A stretch of DNA of 64,000 bases from Caenorhabditis elegans. Its lineage: Eukaryota > Nematoda > Chromadorea > Rhabditida > Rhabditidae. Made by a program: the position numbers and the translations under genes. Below are positions 51,401 to 62,513 of this stretch, piece by piece. Each line of letters opens with the position of its first letter. Position 1 is the stretch's first letter. Where the stretch lies: NCBI RefSeq assembly GCF_000002985.6, contig NC_003280.10:6506501-6570500 (forward strand), read 5' to 3'. The notes beneath the pieces were generated by a model. The model was not told the origin of the DNA. It did no database searches and worked only from the letters and a program-made list of their open reading frames with translations.

Positions 51401-52647
51401 ATCGATGCGACACCGATTTTATTGCAAGGGAAGAAAGAAAAAGCCGCACCTTCAACTGTCCCCGGAGCTTCAAGATCTCAGTCAACTAAATCAAGTACAG
51501 AGATTCCAACCAAGTTAGTATAAATACATTCTAGATTGAAGGTAAATTAAATAATTTAAGGATTCTCGGAGCGAATAAGATTCGTGAATACGAGCCTGCA
51601 AATGAAAACGAGCAGCTGATGAACTTGAAAAAGCAAGAAGTCACTGGTCTTCCAGAGAAGGTTGGTTTTTAAAAGATACTAGAAATTATAGGCATTTTAA
51701 TCCTTATAGATTGATCAACTGCGCTCTCGTCTTGACGACATTCGTGTAGGAATTGCAAACATGCATGAAGTAGCACCATTCCAAATTGTATCGAATACTG
51801 TTCTTGATTGTTTTGCCAACTTGAGACCTACCTCGTATGCTTCAATATCAGATTACTCTTTATAGTTAATTAAAACGAATTTCAGAGCCTCGAATCTCGA
51901 AATGATTGATGGAATGTCGGCTCAGCAGAAATCTAGATACGGAAAACGATTTGTCGATTGTGTTGTACAATTTTCAAAGGAAACTGGCATTGCAACAAAC
52001 GTCAATGCCAACGATATGGTACAATTATCGCCTTACAATGCAAATTATTTCTCATTTTTCAGATACCCCCTGAACTTATTTCAAAAATGCAGAAAGTTCT
52101 CTCGGATGCGGTGAGAAGAGTATACACAGAGCATCTTATTTCGAGATCCACTGCGGTAATTTGAACAAAAATTCAAACGAGAATAAATAAGTTCGATTTC
52201 AGAAAGAAGTGGCAACTGCTCGAGGAATTAGTGAGGGTACTGTATATTCATATCTCGCGATGGCGGTAGAAAAAGGATTACCTCTTCACTTAGACAAGTT
52301 AAATGTCTCCAGAAAGAATATTGCAATGGCTCTAAATGCAGTTAGAGTACATTTAGGATCAAGTGAGAATTTATTATATATCGTTTTTTTACTTAAAAAA
52401 TTAATTTTCAGATGTTGCCGTACTGACACCATGGGTTGAAGCTATGGGAGTCGTACCTGATTTTAATCAGTTGAAATTGATCCGGGCAATTCTTATTTAC
52501 GAATATGGATTGGATACGAGTGAGAACCAAGAGAAGCCAGACATCCAATCTATGCCGTCCACTTCAAATCCATCCACCATCAAAACAGTTCCATCAACAC
52601 CTTCATCCTCTCTCAGAGCTCCTCCATTGAAGAAATTCAAACTTTAA
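48477..52647 (+). CDS. wrn-1: WRN-1, Werner/RecQ-family DNA helicase (1056 aa)
   Basis: Sixteen exons: 48477-48591, 48648-48704, 48752-49529, 49575-49645, 49697-50077, 50397-50482, 50531-50718, 50767-50871, 50922-51138, 51188-51513, 51561-51660, 51710-51834, 51886-52018, 52063-52155, 52203-52362, 52412-52647 (1056 aa). An acidic Ser-rich N-terminus (1-200) precedes the RecQ core. Motif 0 is FREKQWD, motif I TGYGKS (251-256), motif II DEAH (348-351), motif [12 protein letters not shown], motif [12 protein letters not shown]. The Zn module of the RQC region has ADCCDRC. A winged-helix RQC follows, then an HRDC domain (about 809-890) and a C-terminal helix-turn-helix. There is no 3'-5' exonuclease domain, unlike human WRN; this is known for C. 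elegans WRN-1. The protein unwinds replication and repair intermediates. The donor of intron 4 (C|GTGGGG) is poor but is the only one that restores frame. The likely upstream operon partner is UTP20. Confidence 0.95.
50125..50200. repeat. Dispersed repeat copy in wrn-1 intron 5
   Basis: The stretch contains GCGAAATTTTACGCC, AATACGGTGCTCGGCACG and GAGTACTGTAATTTCAAAC, the same family as the arms at 14110-14435 and 29000-29125. It explains why this intron (50078-50396) is far longer than the gene's other introns. Confidence 0.7.
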
Positions 52648-53257
52648 ATTTCTTATATTTTTTTTAATCTGAATATCATAACTATACGGTCTCTTATTTT
52701 CAATCTCATCCCTGTCTATATGAATGCTGGTTATTCGATTTTCACTTATGAATTTTTAAAAACACTTTTTATTGGCAAAGAAATATAAACAAATAAATAC
52801 ATTTCAGGTTTTCAGAATTTGCAAAAATGAAGAAGTAGAGTTGTTTCTTTGTGAGAGCGAAATTAGAGTTTGAAACTCGTGAATCGAACATGTAAAAAGG
52901 TAGATTGACAGGGAGAACGAACAAAGGGGAGAGACTTCATAAGTCGAATTAAAAGATTGGGGAAATTCAAGAGGTAAATCGGAAAAATTGAAGATCTCTG
53001 GGAGACACAAGGCCAATTCCGTAAAGTACTTGCCAAAATATTAATTGAGGGAGGTAGTTTGGAACTTATATTACTTACGGAACAGGCCCTTTTTTCAAAG
53101 ATTAAATTTGATAGGGATAGTGATTAGAAGGATCTACAAATTGGATAATTAGAATATTAAAAGGTAAAACTGACTGGTTTCAAGAGGTGGGGAAGGGAAA
53201 GAACGAAGAGAAACTACAAAAGAGAAGAAAAATTGATAGAAATATGAGAAGAGGTGA
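52648..53257. other. Convergent 3' ends of wrn-1 and the four-pass protein gene
   Basis: This holds the 3' UTR of wrn-1 (poly(A) signal AATAAA at 52792-52797) and the 3' flank of the minus-strand gene ending at 53258. The region 52860-53200 is purine-rich on the plus strand, i.e. CT-rich on the minus transcript. No gene is visible. Confidence 0.5.
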
Positions 53258-54943
53258 TTATGCAGCGATAAGGACAGAATTGTCCGATGAGCAACGAGAT
53301 GAAACTAAAAGATTACGAGAAATTGCACTGATTGGGGTGAGCTTCTCATGGGTTGGTGGGAAGAAGTGACGGATGCACCATTCGATGAGGTAGGCTGAAA
53401 ATATTGAGTCTTGAACCTTTTAATTATTTATATTAAAAAATTAGATGTTTTCTTTTTTTAACTTCTGTATGTGGAGATCGGAAGATTGTTTATTTTAAAT
53501 GATTGGAATTGCCCAATGTGTTAAAGTACTACAAAAGAACAATGAAAAAATAGTGGAAGATTGGTATTTAAAATGAAATTTTTAAAATGTGGTCTTCCAA
53601 TACTAAATTCTTCCAAAATGAGAACTGCAAGGCCAATCAGATAAAGTGTGCAAAGTTCGAAATTGCTGATTAACCCAAATGTGGGCATGGCTTTTCATTT
53701 TGCAGTACATTCAAACAGGGAGTTTTGCCAGTATTGGAAAATTGTGTTTTAATAATTTTATTTCCCAATCTTCCATTATTTGTTTTTTTTTTAATTTTGT
53801 GTACATTCACAGTTTGCATTTAGAGCATTCTAAACCCAGAATCCCTATTCTCCTATCCCCACCTTTTGAAGAATTTATAAAAGTTCAAAAATCACTTACC
53901 CAATCCGATATAAGCTCCGGTAAGAATGCACAAAATGATAAGATATTCGATAACTTGTACTGGGAAGATTGAATCAATGATTTGACGACTGCAAATTGGC
54001 AGTTCACCTCTTGGCTCAACGGTGCACGAAAGCGAGTTTCCAAGGTCATTGACAAGATTTACAGAAATACGAGAAGCTGCACGAAGTGAGTGTTGAGTTG
54101 TATGGTTGATAATGACAGCTGATGAAATTCTAGCGAAAAGAAGGAAAGAAATGAACATGAATGCACATAAATCGAAAACACGAATAACTGCCATTGCTGC
54201 ACGGTTGAACACATCACGTGGACTACTGTAGATGGTTAGAAGTGAAGCTGTTGTTGCAAGTGATGCACACATTGCACCAACTGTCATCCACAAGTTCTTC
54301 TTGTACTGAAATATTTTCTTACATTTGAGATCTGTTAAACATTTAAAACTTACATCAATGAACCCTTGGAAGGTGTATCTCACTGAAGCCATATCCATAC
54401 GGTGATTTATTCCAGATGGTTTAATGTATCTCGCATCTTGAGCCATTTGATCAACTGCAGCAAATTTGACGAGGAAATCATTGAGATAGTAGAAGTGCAC
54501 AAGAGCAAGAACTGCCAACACGATCAATTTGGCATGTTGAGTGTTGCGGCTCTAAAATTTAGAGAATTGATGCCAATTTGTTTTTACAAAAAATATGTTT
54601 CATTGGTCTCTCAATGGCATTAAGATGCCAAAATTGTTGATAGTTTAGAATAAAAAAAACGATTTTTGATGTGAAACTCTAAGATAAGATTGCCCGATCA
54701 AATTAAAAATTTGGAAATTTTTATGAAAGAATATGTAATCTACTATGTTGTTGAAATCATATGATTTTAGATAATTTAAATTTCTCAAAAAATGCTCAAA
54801 CTCACATTGAAAACTTTAGCAACGAATCCTTGATTTTTGACAACAGGAATAGTTTGTTCTTCTTCATCGTCTTCATGAGACCAGATGACATCGATTGGTC
54901 GGTTCTTCTCGTTCGTTGCCGCAAGCGGCGAAAAAGCGGGCAT
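53258..54943 (-). CDS. Four-pass membrane protein of unknown family (292 aa)
   Basis: Four exons: 54943-54806, 54551-54354, 54305-53900, 53394-53258; phases agree. The start codon sits one base after the acceptor TCTTCCAG, a typical trans-splice position. Four hydrophobic helices are visible: LIVLAVLALVHFYYL, MCASLATTASLLTIY, LCAFMFISFLLFA and YLIILCILTGAYIGL. The loop between helices 3 and 4 has two cysteines (CTVEPRGELPIC) that could pair outside the cell. The short N-terminus is acidic (HEDDEEEQ). The layout resembles tetraspan proteins, but the CCG motif of tetraspanins is absent and I do not recognise the family. The last intron (53395-53899, 505 bp) separates the fourth helix from the tail. 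Confidence 0.8.
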
Positions 54944-57333
54944 TCTGGAAGATGAATAGTAGAGTTGTGATGGGAAAGAAAAAACTGAGAGCGAGTGAAA
55001 AGTGAAGAGCGGAAATATTGGGGCGGAGAGTGAATGAACTGAACACAAAGCAGTAGGAGTCAGAGGACAAATAAACAATTGTTAAGGTCAGCTGATTTCA
55101 GAGCATCACGTCTTTTTGTTTTGTTTATGACCATCAACGAATCACACGATCCGACCTTATGAACCCAGAGGGAACAAAGTATAATTCTAGAAAAGTACTT
55201 AGAAGCAAGTGTCTTTAAAACTTGTACTGTTGGGAAATTAATGATAAGATTTATTAGGTGAAATATATCACCAATTTTTATTGGAAAAAGGGTAAATCAA
55301 ATTCCACACTCCAAAAAGTTTAAGGTTAATTAATATATTTAGTTAGTTTTTTGGTAAATTACCAAACTTTAGTAAAATATAGACTTTTAGAGAATTCAGA
55401 GCTATGTCTCATATTTGAACATTTACATTGTTGAAAGATTATTAATTAAACCATAATCATAAAATAAAATTCGTAGAAGCTCTGAACATAAATGAATTAT
55501 TACCTTTTTAGAATTTATAAAATGACAGTTGTTCTTTATCAACTTCACGGAAACAAAGTCCGATACAGACTAAAAGTTCAAACCAAAAAAAAATGCAGAA
55601 GAGATAGAGCAATGTTGCGTCTAATTCTTATGACATTGAGGGTCACAAGGTTGCCAATTATCGAGTATTGAAAACCGAACTATCGATTTGTTTGCAGAAT
55701 TACCAGTTACATTAAACTGGTGTTCTCTCAATGAAAGTGAATTTGATAAAAAGGCGTGCAGGCAAAGAGAACACCTTGGCAGAGAAAAAGAGATAGAACA
55801 ACCGTTTGGTTTTGGAAAAAAAAGGCCAAGGACAGTTTGTGGTAAAAAACCAAAAAAAAGTCTCTATTACACAACAAGTGATAGCCAGACAGCCATTTTC
55901 TCAGTGGTATGACAAGATTTGTTTGCGTTGACAACTTTCTTCGTTTTCTTCGGACAAACAGTTTCGTTGAGGAACATAATTGTAATAGTACTGATATTGT
56001 AGAGATTCAGAGATAGATGCAGACAATGGGTCAATCCAATGCAGACGAATGGGTGCTAAAGGGCAGAAAGAAATGGGAGAACGGATTGGAGAAAGGGGGT
56101 TATTGAGTCATGGAATGATTAAAGTAGGTTGACGGTTGTTGGTTTCGAAATTGTTGTTCTACTGAAGAATTATGAAACAGATGTTCTAGAATTTTCACGA
56201 AAAAGAAAACAATTGTGTAGAAGTGAATAAACATGTTTTTAAAATATGAATTGGCATTCTCAATGCCAAAAAATACCAAGATGCAATCAAACCATGTGTG
56301 GTTCGGTAAGAAAATTTCATCTTGCCTATAGGTATTTTGAGGTTGCCTACGCTTGCCTACTAGAGTGAACGCGAATCTTTTTTATATCGGAATTTAATTT
56401 CAAGCATGTTCCTTACTTTAGTTCGCAGCTAAATTTAGAAAATAGGCAATGGGCATGAATGTATGTCACAGGCGCCTAAAAGCCGTGCCTGTCTACCGTT
56501 GAAGTCATAAATCCTTCATAAATCCTAGTAAACTCTGTGTTACAGCTGATAGTACGGTATTCTTTATTTAAACTTAGATCTAGTTGCTAAGTTTAGTTGG
56601 ATGTATTGAAATGGAGGGTTTTTTCTCAGTCTCTGGAACTGTGAAGCTTTGCTAAAAACTAATGATTCAAAATGCTAGCAATTCAAAATTGAAATCTAAA
56701 TTAATGGGATTTCCAAACAAGTGAACGTAAACTAATGAGAGAGTATATTGAATGACTAGGTTAAAATGGCCTATATCCCTCCGAATCAAGTGAAAATGAG
56801 AGCCAGTATGCATCCAGAAATGACAGATACACACTCTCATCCATTGCCTTTTTCCAATTCTCAGTCATATTTTGGCGAGTGAGAGCGGCGGGCGGACACG
56901 GACACGGACAACCAGACGCACAGAGTCGGTACCAAGCAGCACCGGCCGTCTCGTACGTCTCTCTGTCCGTGCACAGTGAGAGACAGGAAGAAAAACTAGT
57001 GGAAATAGTGAGTAGGACATAGAGACGCAGACGTTTGCTAGATGAACATTTGCAACTCTGTGAGACAACTAGGAGCAAGAAAAAACGGACGATGATGTGA
57101 GACTAGAAATGTTTCAAATAATGTGTAAAAGCTGTAGGTTTTAGATTCATGAGGGTTTCGAGGAGAAACCAATCTGGCATTCAACAATAAATAGAATTAG
57201 GCCTGCCTTTTTCAAATCACAGGTTGAAGGACCGTAAATATTTGTGTCTCTAGGCATAGGTTAGGGATGGATAGAACGGTAAACAACCAAACAAACACTT
57301 TTTGAAAACTTTATTTCGAACACTTTTCTCAAG
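54944..57333. promoter_or_regulatory. Upstream region of the four-pass protein gene
   Basis: About 2.4 kb with no supportable gene. A GC-rich island at 56870-57000 (GCGGCGGGCGG, CACGGACACGGACA, CTCTCTGTCCGTG) lies about 1.9 kb upstream of the four-pass gene. It is the best promoter candidate for that trans-spliced gene. It is also close to the 3' end of the PDZ gene, whose poly(A) region lies before 57333. The interval 55100-56800 is AT-rich and featureless to my eye. Confidence 0.4.
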
Positions 57334-58653
57334 TTAAGATCCCACACGTTTTGGAGTCATTTTCAGGGGCTTCGGAGACGGAATGTACGGGATGCGAACT
57401 TCTGGGGCAGGATCCGATGGCAAGGTGGCTGGAACTGGAGCAGGGGCTGATGCGGCGGTTGTTTTGATGATGCATGGAGGATTCTTGCACGGTTTCTTGT
57501 AGAAATCTTTGTTTGCCTTCATAATCTCCAAAACATCAGGAGGAAGAAGCTGCAAAGAAGAAAATAAAAACATGTTTTGGTAAATGAAATGATAAGAGGA
57601 AATGGGTTCAAACTGACCACATCAAACTGCTTGTTGGCTTTTCCTTGGGGTGGTTTTGGAGGAGGAAGCATCACTGAATTTCCAGATTTCTTCACTCCAG
57701 CAGGTGTGCTCTGTGCACCATCGGGAGGCGGTGGAGCAGGACCAAGTGGATCAGTAGTTGTGGATCTTTCCAATGTAAGACGGACCGTTTTTGTGTTGTT
57801 GACACTCGCGTAGAGAAGCTGAAAGTAAGTTAATTACTAAAATAAAATAAGAAAAATACTACAATACCTTTCTAGCAGAGTCACGATCAAGAACATAAAT
57901 GTCATTAACTTTAACAAGAATATCTCCATCCTTGACATAGTGACACGCATTGGAAGCCGATTGAACCATTGAAATAGTCACAGTTTTTGGATCAACTGCC
58001 ATCTGTAAATCATCCATGAAAGTATAAATTGTCCCTGATTACTAACTCTATGAATGATAATCCCTGTTGCAGCACCTCCACGATAAGTGAAAGTCAACTC
58101 AACCATTTGAGTATTTGGACGACGTGGTGGCATTGGTTTTTCAGTGACAAGGCAATGATCGTCTCGCATGAATTCAATTGTCACTTTTCCGGGAAGTTTT
58201 GCACTAATTGCACGGATAAAGTCAGCAGTTGTCTTGATGTTCTGGAAATGTTTGATTAGTTGAAACGGAAAATCTTAAAATATTCCTTACAGTTTCTCCA
58301 TTGACATTCAGAATCTCATCACCAGCAAATAGAACACCCATCAGTTGGCTACTCACATCCACATATGTAATCTGCAATGTGATTATTCAAGATCTCTTCG
58401 ATTTTTGAATTGAAAATGAGTCTTTTTACAGCCTCGAAGGAAATTGCAACCGGACTTCTTATTTATTAAAGAGTGTTCTACTGTTCTACACATCAGGGCT
58501 TTTGAAGTTTTATTCGGCTCTCGACGCGAGCCCTGTGTTGGATTCTTTATTTACCTTTCCATTGACCACATCACATGCTACAACCACATTTTTCCGTTCG
58601 AATTGTACTTCTTCTTTTCCTTTTACATGAAAACTATTGTTGTTGGTTGCCAT
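57334..58653 (-). CDS. Two-PDZ-domain protein with proline-rich tail (308 aa)
   Basis: Six exons: 58653-58555, 58371-58291, 58241-58047, 58002-57868, 57818-57618, 57549-57334 (308 aa). The ATG directly follows the acceptor ATTTACAG. The first PDZ spans about residues 20-95, with strand ITYVDVSSQL, the helper motif LFAGDEILNVNG and the helix TTADFIRAI. The second spans about 110-195, with TGIIIHR, KDGDILVKVND and DSARKLLYA. The tail is rich in proline (GPAPPPPDG, PPPKPPQGK), and the C-terminus is basic. The ligand-binding loops are atypical, without a clear GLGF. Known role of PDZ proteins: scaffolding of membrane-protein complexes. Partners are not evident. Confidence 0.85.
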
Positions 58654-58747
58654 CTGTAAATAGTACGTGTCTATCTCACAGCAACCCACTCTCGCGTCTC
58701 CTGTAACTAGTCGAGCGTCTATGCCTTTGGACCCAGCGCACTCGCTG

Positions 58748-58820
58748 GCCTCCTTAGCTCAGTTGGTAGAGCGTGAGACTTTTAATCTTAAGGTCAGGGG
58801 TTCGAGTCCCCTAGGTGGCT
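58748..58820 (+). tRNA. tRNA-Lys (anticodon UUU), unusual acceptor stem
   Basis: A 73-nt cloverleaf. Acceptor 5' strand GCCTCCT pairs with AGGTGGC except for a U-U at position 4-69. D arm GCTC/GAGC. Anticodon stem TGAGA/TCTTA (one G-U) around the loop CTTTTAA with anticodon UUU at 34-36. Variable loop AGGTC. T arm AGGGG/CCCCT with TTCGAGT. No intron and no encoded CCA. T-rich sequence follows (GATTTTTTG at 58822), which would stop Pol III. The anticodon region is that of tRNA-Lys(UUU), but the first bases match elongator tRNA-Met more than the usual nematode tRNA-Lys, so charging is uncertain. Confidence 0.85.
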
Positions 58821-59043
58821 TGATTTTTTGCAGTCTGAATATTAACTTACCCCGAATAGATTGATGCGAAGATGAAAGCAACTGTCGACAAGGAAATATT
58901 TGAAACTGATTCAGTTTCTCTTTTCACTTTTTATTTTCTGATTTTTTTCTGTGTAAAACGAATTCAAACGATGTCACGCGGGTATATTTATTAAATTAAT
59001 TAAATTATTTATTATTAATTAAAATTATTATATTTTGATGAGA
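58821..59043. terminator. 3' flanks: tRNA Pol III terminator and poly(A) signal of the proline-rich gene
   Basis: TTTTTT at 58824-58829 ends the tRNA transcript. On the minus strand an AATAAA (plus TTTATT, about 58986) serves the gene ending at 59044. The rest is AT-rich. Confidence 0.5.
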
Positions 59044-60161
59044 TCAATGGAATGGAACAATCCAATCAGCGTTGTCTTCTGCTTTTGTCACTTTCTTTTC
59101 ACTTCCTCTTACAAACTTTGAAAGTCTTGAACGAATTGTATTCAGATCTTTGCTGTATGTTGGGGCGCTGAAATTAATTAATATTAGATTATTTTCTCCT
59201 GATTTGAGTAATTCACCTATGAGCTCTAGCTTCGGACGTTGTGTCATTATCAGATTCTTCAGTTTGAACAGTTTCCATAGCTTTTTCAGCTGGTTTCATA
59301 GTTGTAGTTGTGATTCCAAGAAGACGTTGGAAACTTGGTGGCATTGTCAATGCAGGCATTGTTGGCATTCCAGGAATTGGAGTGAAAGTTGGGAAAGTAT
59401 GTGGAGCAAGAGTTGGAAGAGTTGGAAGGCCTTCTGCAGACAGGACTGGTACAGGTACTGGAATGAATTGTGGAAGTGGAAGAAGTGGTGGAAGAAGTGG
59501 AAGTGTCATTGGAAGTGGTTTAGCTGGAGCTCTTTTCACTGAACGATTAGCTTTTTGAGCTGGAAGTGTAACAACTGCTGGAGCACGTCGGATTCCTGTA
59601 GAAGCTGGACGAAGAGATTTAGCAAAAGGAGCATATGCCGATAATGATGGGAGGGGTGATCTGAAGAATAGATTAAAGAAAAAATGGAATAAATGTTAAA
59701 CCTTCGAACATCTCCTCTCGGTCTTAAAGCACTTGCTCTCGGTACAACTTCATAACATGCAACGAATCCTGAAATGTTGAAATTAATTGAATTTTGAAGT
59801 CAAATATATTGATCAACTGAAAATTATATAGAAGCAATTTTTCTGGACTGGTTTTTTTTGCGATTTCGTGCAAGACGAAGAAAATATGAGAATCGAAATT
59901 TGGTTATTTATAGAACGTTTCAATTTATTGACGTACAAGCAGAATTCATATTGGGTAAAATTGTTATGACTAAGAAGTTTTGGATATGTCAAATAAATTA
60001 GTTATGTATTTTTCTTAATATTTTTTAAAACAAATTTGAACATATTTTAACCCAATTAGATAAATATTTCCTTTACCATTTAGAGCTAAATTTAGGGATA
60101 AATCAACGAAACAATCGAAAAACTAACCGATGACACAAACAGCTAACAGAAGAAGCTTCAT
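59044..60161 (-). CDS. Secreted proline/leucine-rich protein (222 aa)
   Basis: Four exons: 60161-60128, 59768-59702, 59660-59217, 59167-59044; phases agree. The N-terminus MKLLLLAVCVIGFVAC is a clear signal peptide. The mature protein is basic at first, with a KR pair before APAKP that could be cleaved. It then runs through a low-complexity stretch of Pro, Leu and Met (PLLPPLLPLPQF, TLPTLAPH, PGMPTMPALTMP). A Thr cluster (TTTTM) and an acidic segment follow. The C-terminus is charged. No known domain is seen. Such proteins in nematodes are often cuticle or luminal matrix components, but that is a guess. It shares a 472-bp divergent upstream region with the DB-module gene. Confidence 0.8.
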
Positions 60162-60633
60162 TGTTGATTCTTTCCACAAAAATGAGAAGACGAAAAAGAT
60201 AGAATAAGCCTCGAAGGCGTCGCTTCTTATCACTTTTCTTCCTACGATTTCTCGTTTTGCCCTTATCAATTAGCCATCATTTTGTGGAAATCTCAATGAA
60301 AATTCCCGTTGAAAATGAAAAAAGACAATGGATATCCACCACTTGTACACTGTCTTCAATAAGATGAAAGTTCAGCTAACATTAGTTTTTACAAACAGGG
60401 ATATATTGGATTATCGTGATATTGAACTTGCTAGATTTTTATTTAATTCTATGTTGTTCAGAACATTAGTGTTCGCTGTCAATTTTTAACATATACTTTG
60501 TAAAGTATCCCACTTGTGACATGGTTTTACAACAATGCTATGCAAATTTGAGGACACTCAAATAATGGGCGGGACATAGATGATACTCGAGGTGGTACTG
60601 TTATAATCGTACCATTTTTATTTTCGCAGTACA
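60162..60633. promoter_or_regulatory. Divergent promoter of two secreted-protein genes
   Basis: 472 bp between opposite ATGs. It contains runs such as CTTATCA (60226 region) and GATAAG-type words that fit GATA-factor sites, and a TATAATCG stretch near 60601 about 30 bp before the plus-strand ATG. Individual sites are not proven. Confidence 0.4.
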
Positions 60634-61370
60634 ATGCGAACGTGCGTCTTCTTTTTCTGTCTACTATTCGTTATGTAAGTTTATATGAAAAAAGTTTTAT
60701 TTTAAATTAAAACTTTGACACAATAAAAAGTTTCCGAAGCATCTAAAACATCTAGTGGAATCTAGATCATCTAGTTCAAAAGATTCTCCAATTGAAAAAT
60801 TTGGCTGAGCTACAGAAATCGTCAAGGGAAAAATTTACAAAACTTTTTGAAATTATCAATCCAATTCTTCAAAATATCCCTTTGTATCATTACAATATAT
60901 CTCAGATGCCTTGCAAGACGAGATGCCAATCAGAAGCTGAAGGCATGCTGTGCTCGACAGAAAACCGCTGACAAAATGTGCAAAAAGAGGTTCTGTGATT
61001 TTGAAGCCATTCACCAAGGAAATGTAAGAATCAGTATTTCAATTCAAAAATGTAATATATATTTAGATGCTTCACTATTTGAACACATGTGGTCCAAAAA
61101 ATCAGACTGTGCAGTTGATGTGGGATTGTGCATCTTCAAGAGCCGATCATACAGAGTGTTGCAAGAAAAAGTATTCACTTTATTTAATGTAGATATTTAT
61201 TTTTTTATTTCAGTAACGTTCTTCCGGCATGTCTTCCATACTGTGCAGCACAAGGAACTGTACCGAATGAGCAAGTGACACATGTATTCTGTATGCAAAA
61301 CTTCAACAATATCCGCGAATGTTTCCGTTCTCACCTTGAAAAGAGACCTAATATTTTTGGAGATAATTGA
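60634..61370 (+). CDS. Small secreted DB-module cysteine-rich protein (139 aa)
   Basis: Four exons: 60634-60674, 60906-61023, 61067-61170, 61214-61370 (139 aa). The first exon encodes the signal peptide MRTCVFFFCLLFVI, which continues into exon 2. The mature chain has twelve or so cysteines with the spacing of the nematode DB module (formerly DUF290): KACCARQ, KMCKKRFC, LNTCG, WDCAS, ECCKK, ACLPYC, FCMQN and ECFRS. The family is of secreted, disulfide-rich nematode proteins of largely unknown function. The promoter is shared with the proline-rich secreted gene. Confidence 0.85.
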
Positions 61371-62513
61371 TTAGTGCGGGAATTATGTTATTTGTGAAGA
61401 TTATTTTGATATTTATTGATAAAAACAAACTGTAGTATTTTTTCTGGGAGTCGTCTGTGCAATACTAATTTTTGACGCAATATTTTATTCAGAATTTTAG
61501 TTGGAAATTCGGACACAAATTAGAAGCTGCTAGAACTAAAGTAGAATTTTACAAAAACTCATTTAGTTTTTAGTTTTCTAAAATTGGATACTCGCTTAGC
61601 TTTTGTAGCTATTAGCAAAATAAGTTGACATTTCAAACTGAATATGTTTTTACCAACGTTTCATAATATTCTCTGACCTTCAAAAAACATGTGTTTTATA
61701 TTCCGATTGCTGCTGTAATTTAATTCCAAAAACCGATAAAAACATTCTGACCTGACAAGCACCACCCCTTTAAATCTGATTTGGTTTTTTGCTATAGTTG
61801 CAGAGCCACTAATTTTTAAAATCCGACGAATTTTTTTTTTCAATTTTTCACTATAATTTTCAACTGTATTTTCGAACCTTTTATAAGGTTTTTGATACCA
61901 AAATGCTTAATTTTAAATTCAAATATATTTAAAAGTTATAATTCAAACTAGGCACATACATACAACCTGATCAGTTTTTGGATTAGAGTTAACTTTTAAA
62001 AAGTTTGCCGGCTTATAACGGTTAGTTGAAACTTGTTAGCTTGAATTATTAGTTTTTGAGTAATTTTATTTTCAAATGACATTAAAAATCACCAAAGACC
62101 AAAAGTATTTCGACGTGCACTGAATCTATCTAACACTACTCAGAAATTAAAGTATTAATACAATGTTTAACAAACTACCAATTTATTCCCCAACTCTTAA
62201 AATGTTCTACTTATAACAACCTATACTTATTGTTTACACCCACCAATTTGCCAATTTTTATTTTGAAAACGAGAACTGATTTTGTTTTTGAAACCTATAC
62301 ATTTCATTAAACATGTTTCTAAGAGTTTGGTCAAATTGATCTTTTTCTCATGGTATCTGGCTTCTAGTTTGGGAAATAATGCAATAAGCAATATTGCCAA
62401 ACACAAATTCCGGAAGGCTTCAGTTTTCATCAACACAACTCTTAGTATTATTATTATTTGTTCCCCCTGCCAAATCTACAACTGCACCAAAACTTGATAT
62501 ATTTGCAGTTAAA
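61371..62513. other. Intergenic region upstream of the Sra receptor
   Basis: About 1.1 kb of AT-rich sequence. No gene is supportable; short frames here lack partners. An acceptor (ATTTGCAG ending at 62508) six bases before the Sra ATG suggests trans-splicing or a 5' UTR intron. Confidence 0.5.

Noticed and set aside
59072-59542. 156-codon plus-strand frame rich in Trp, Cys and Ser
   Set aside because: Antisense of the proline-rich secreted protein; composition results from complementing Pro/Thr codons.
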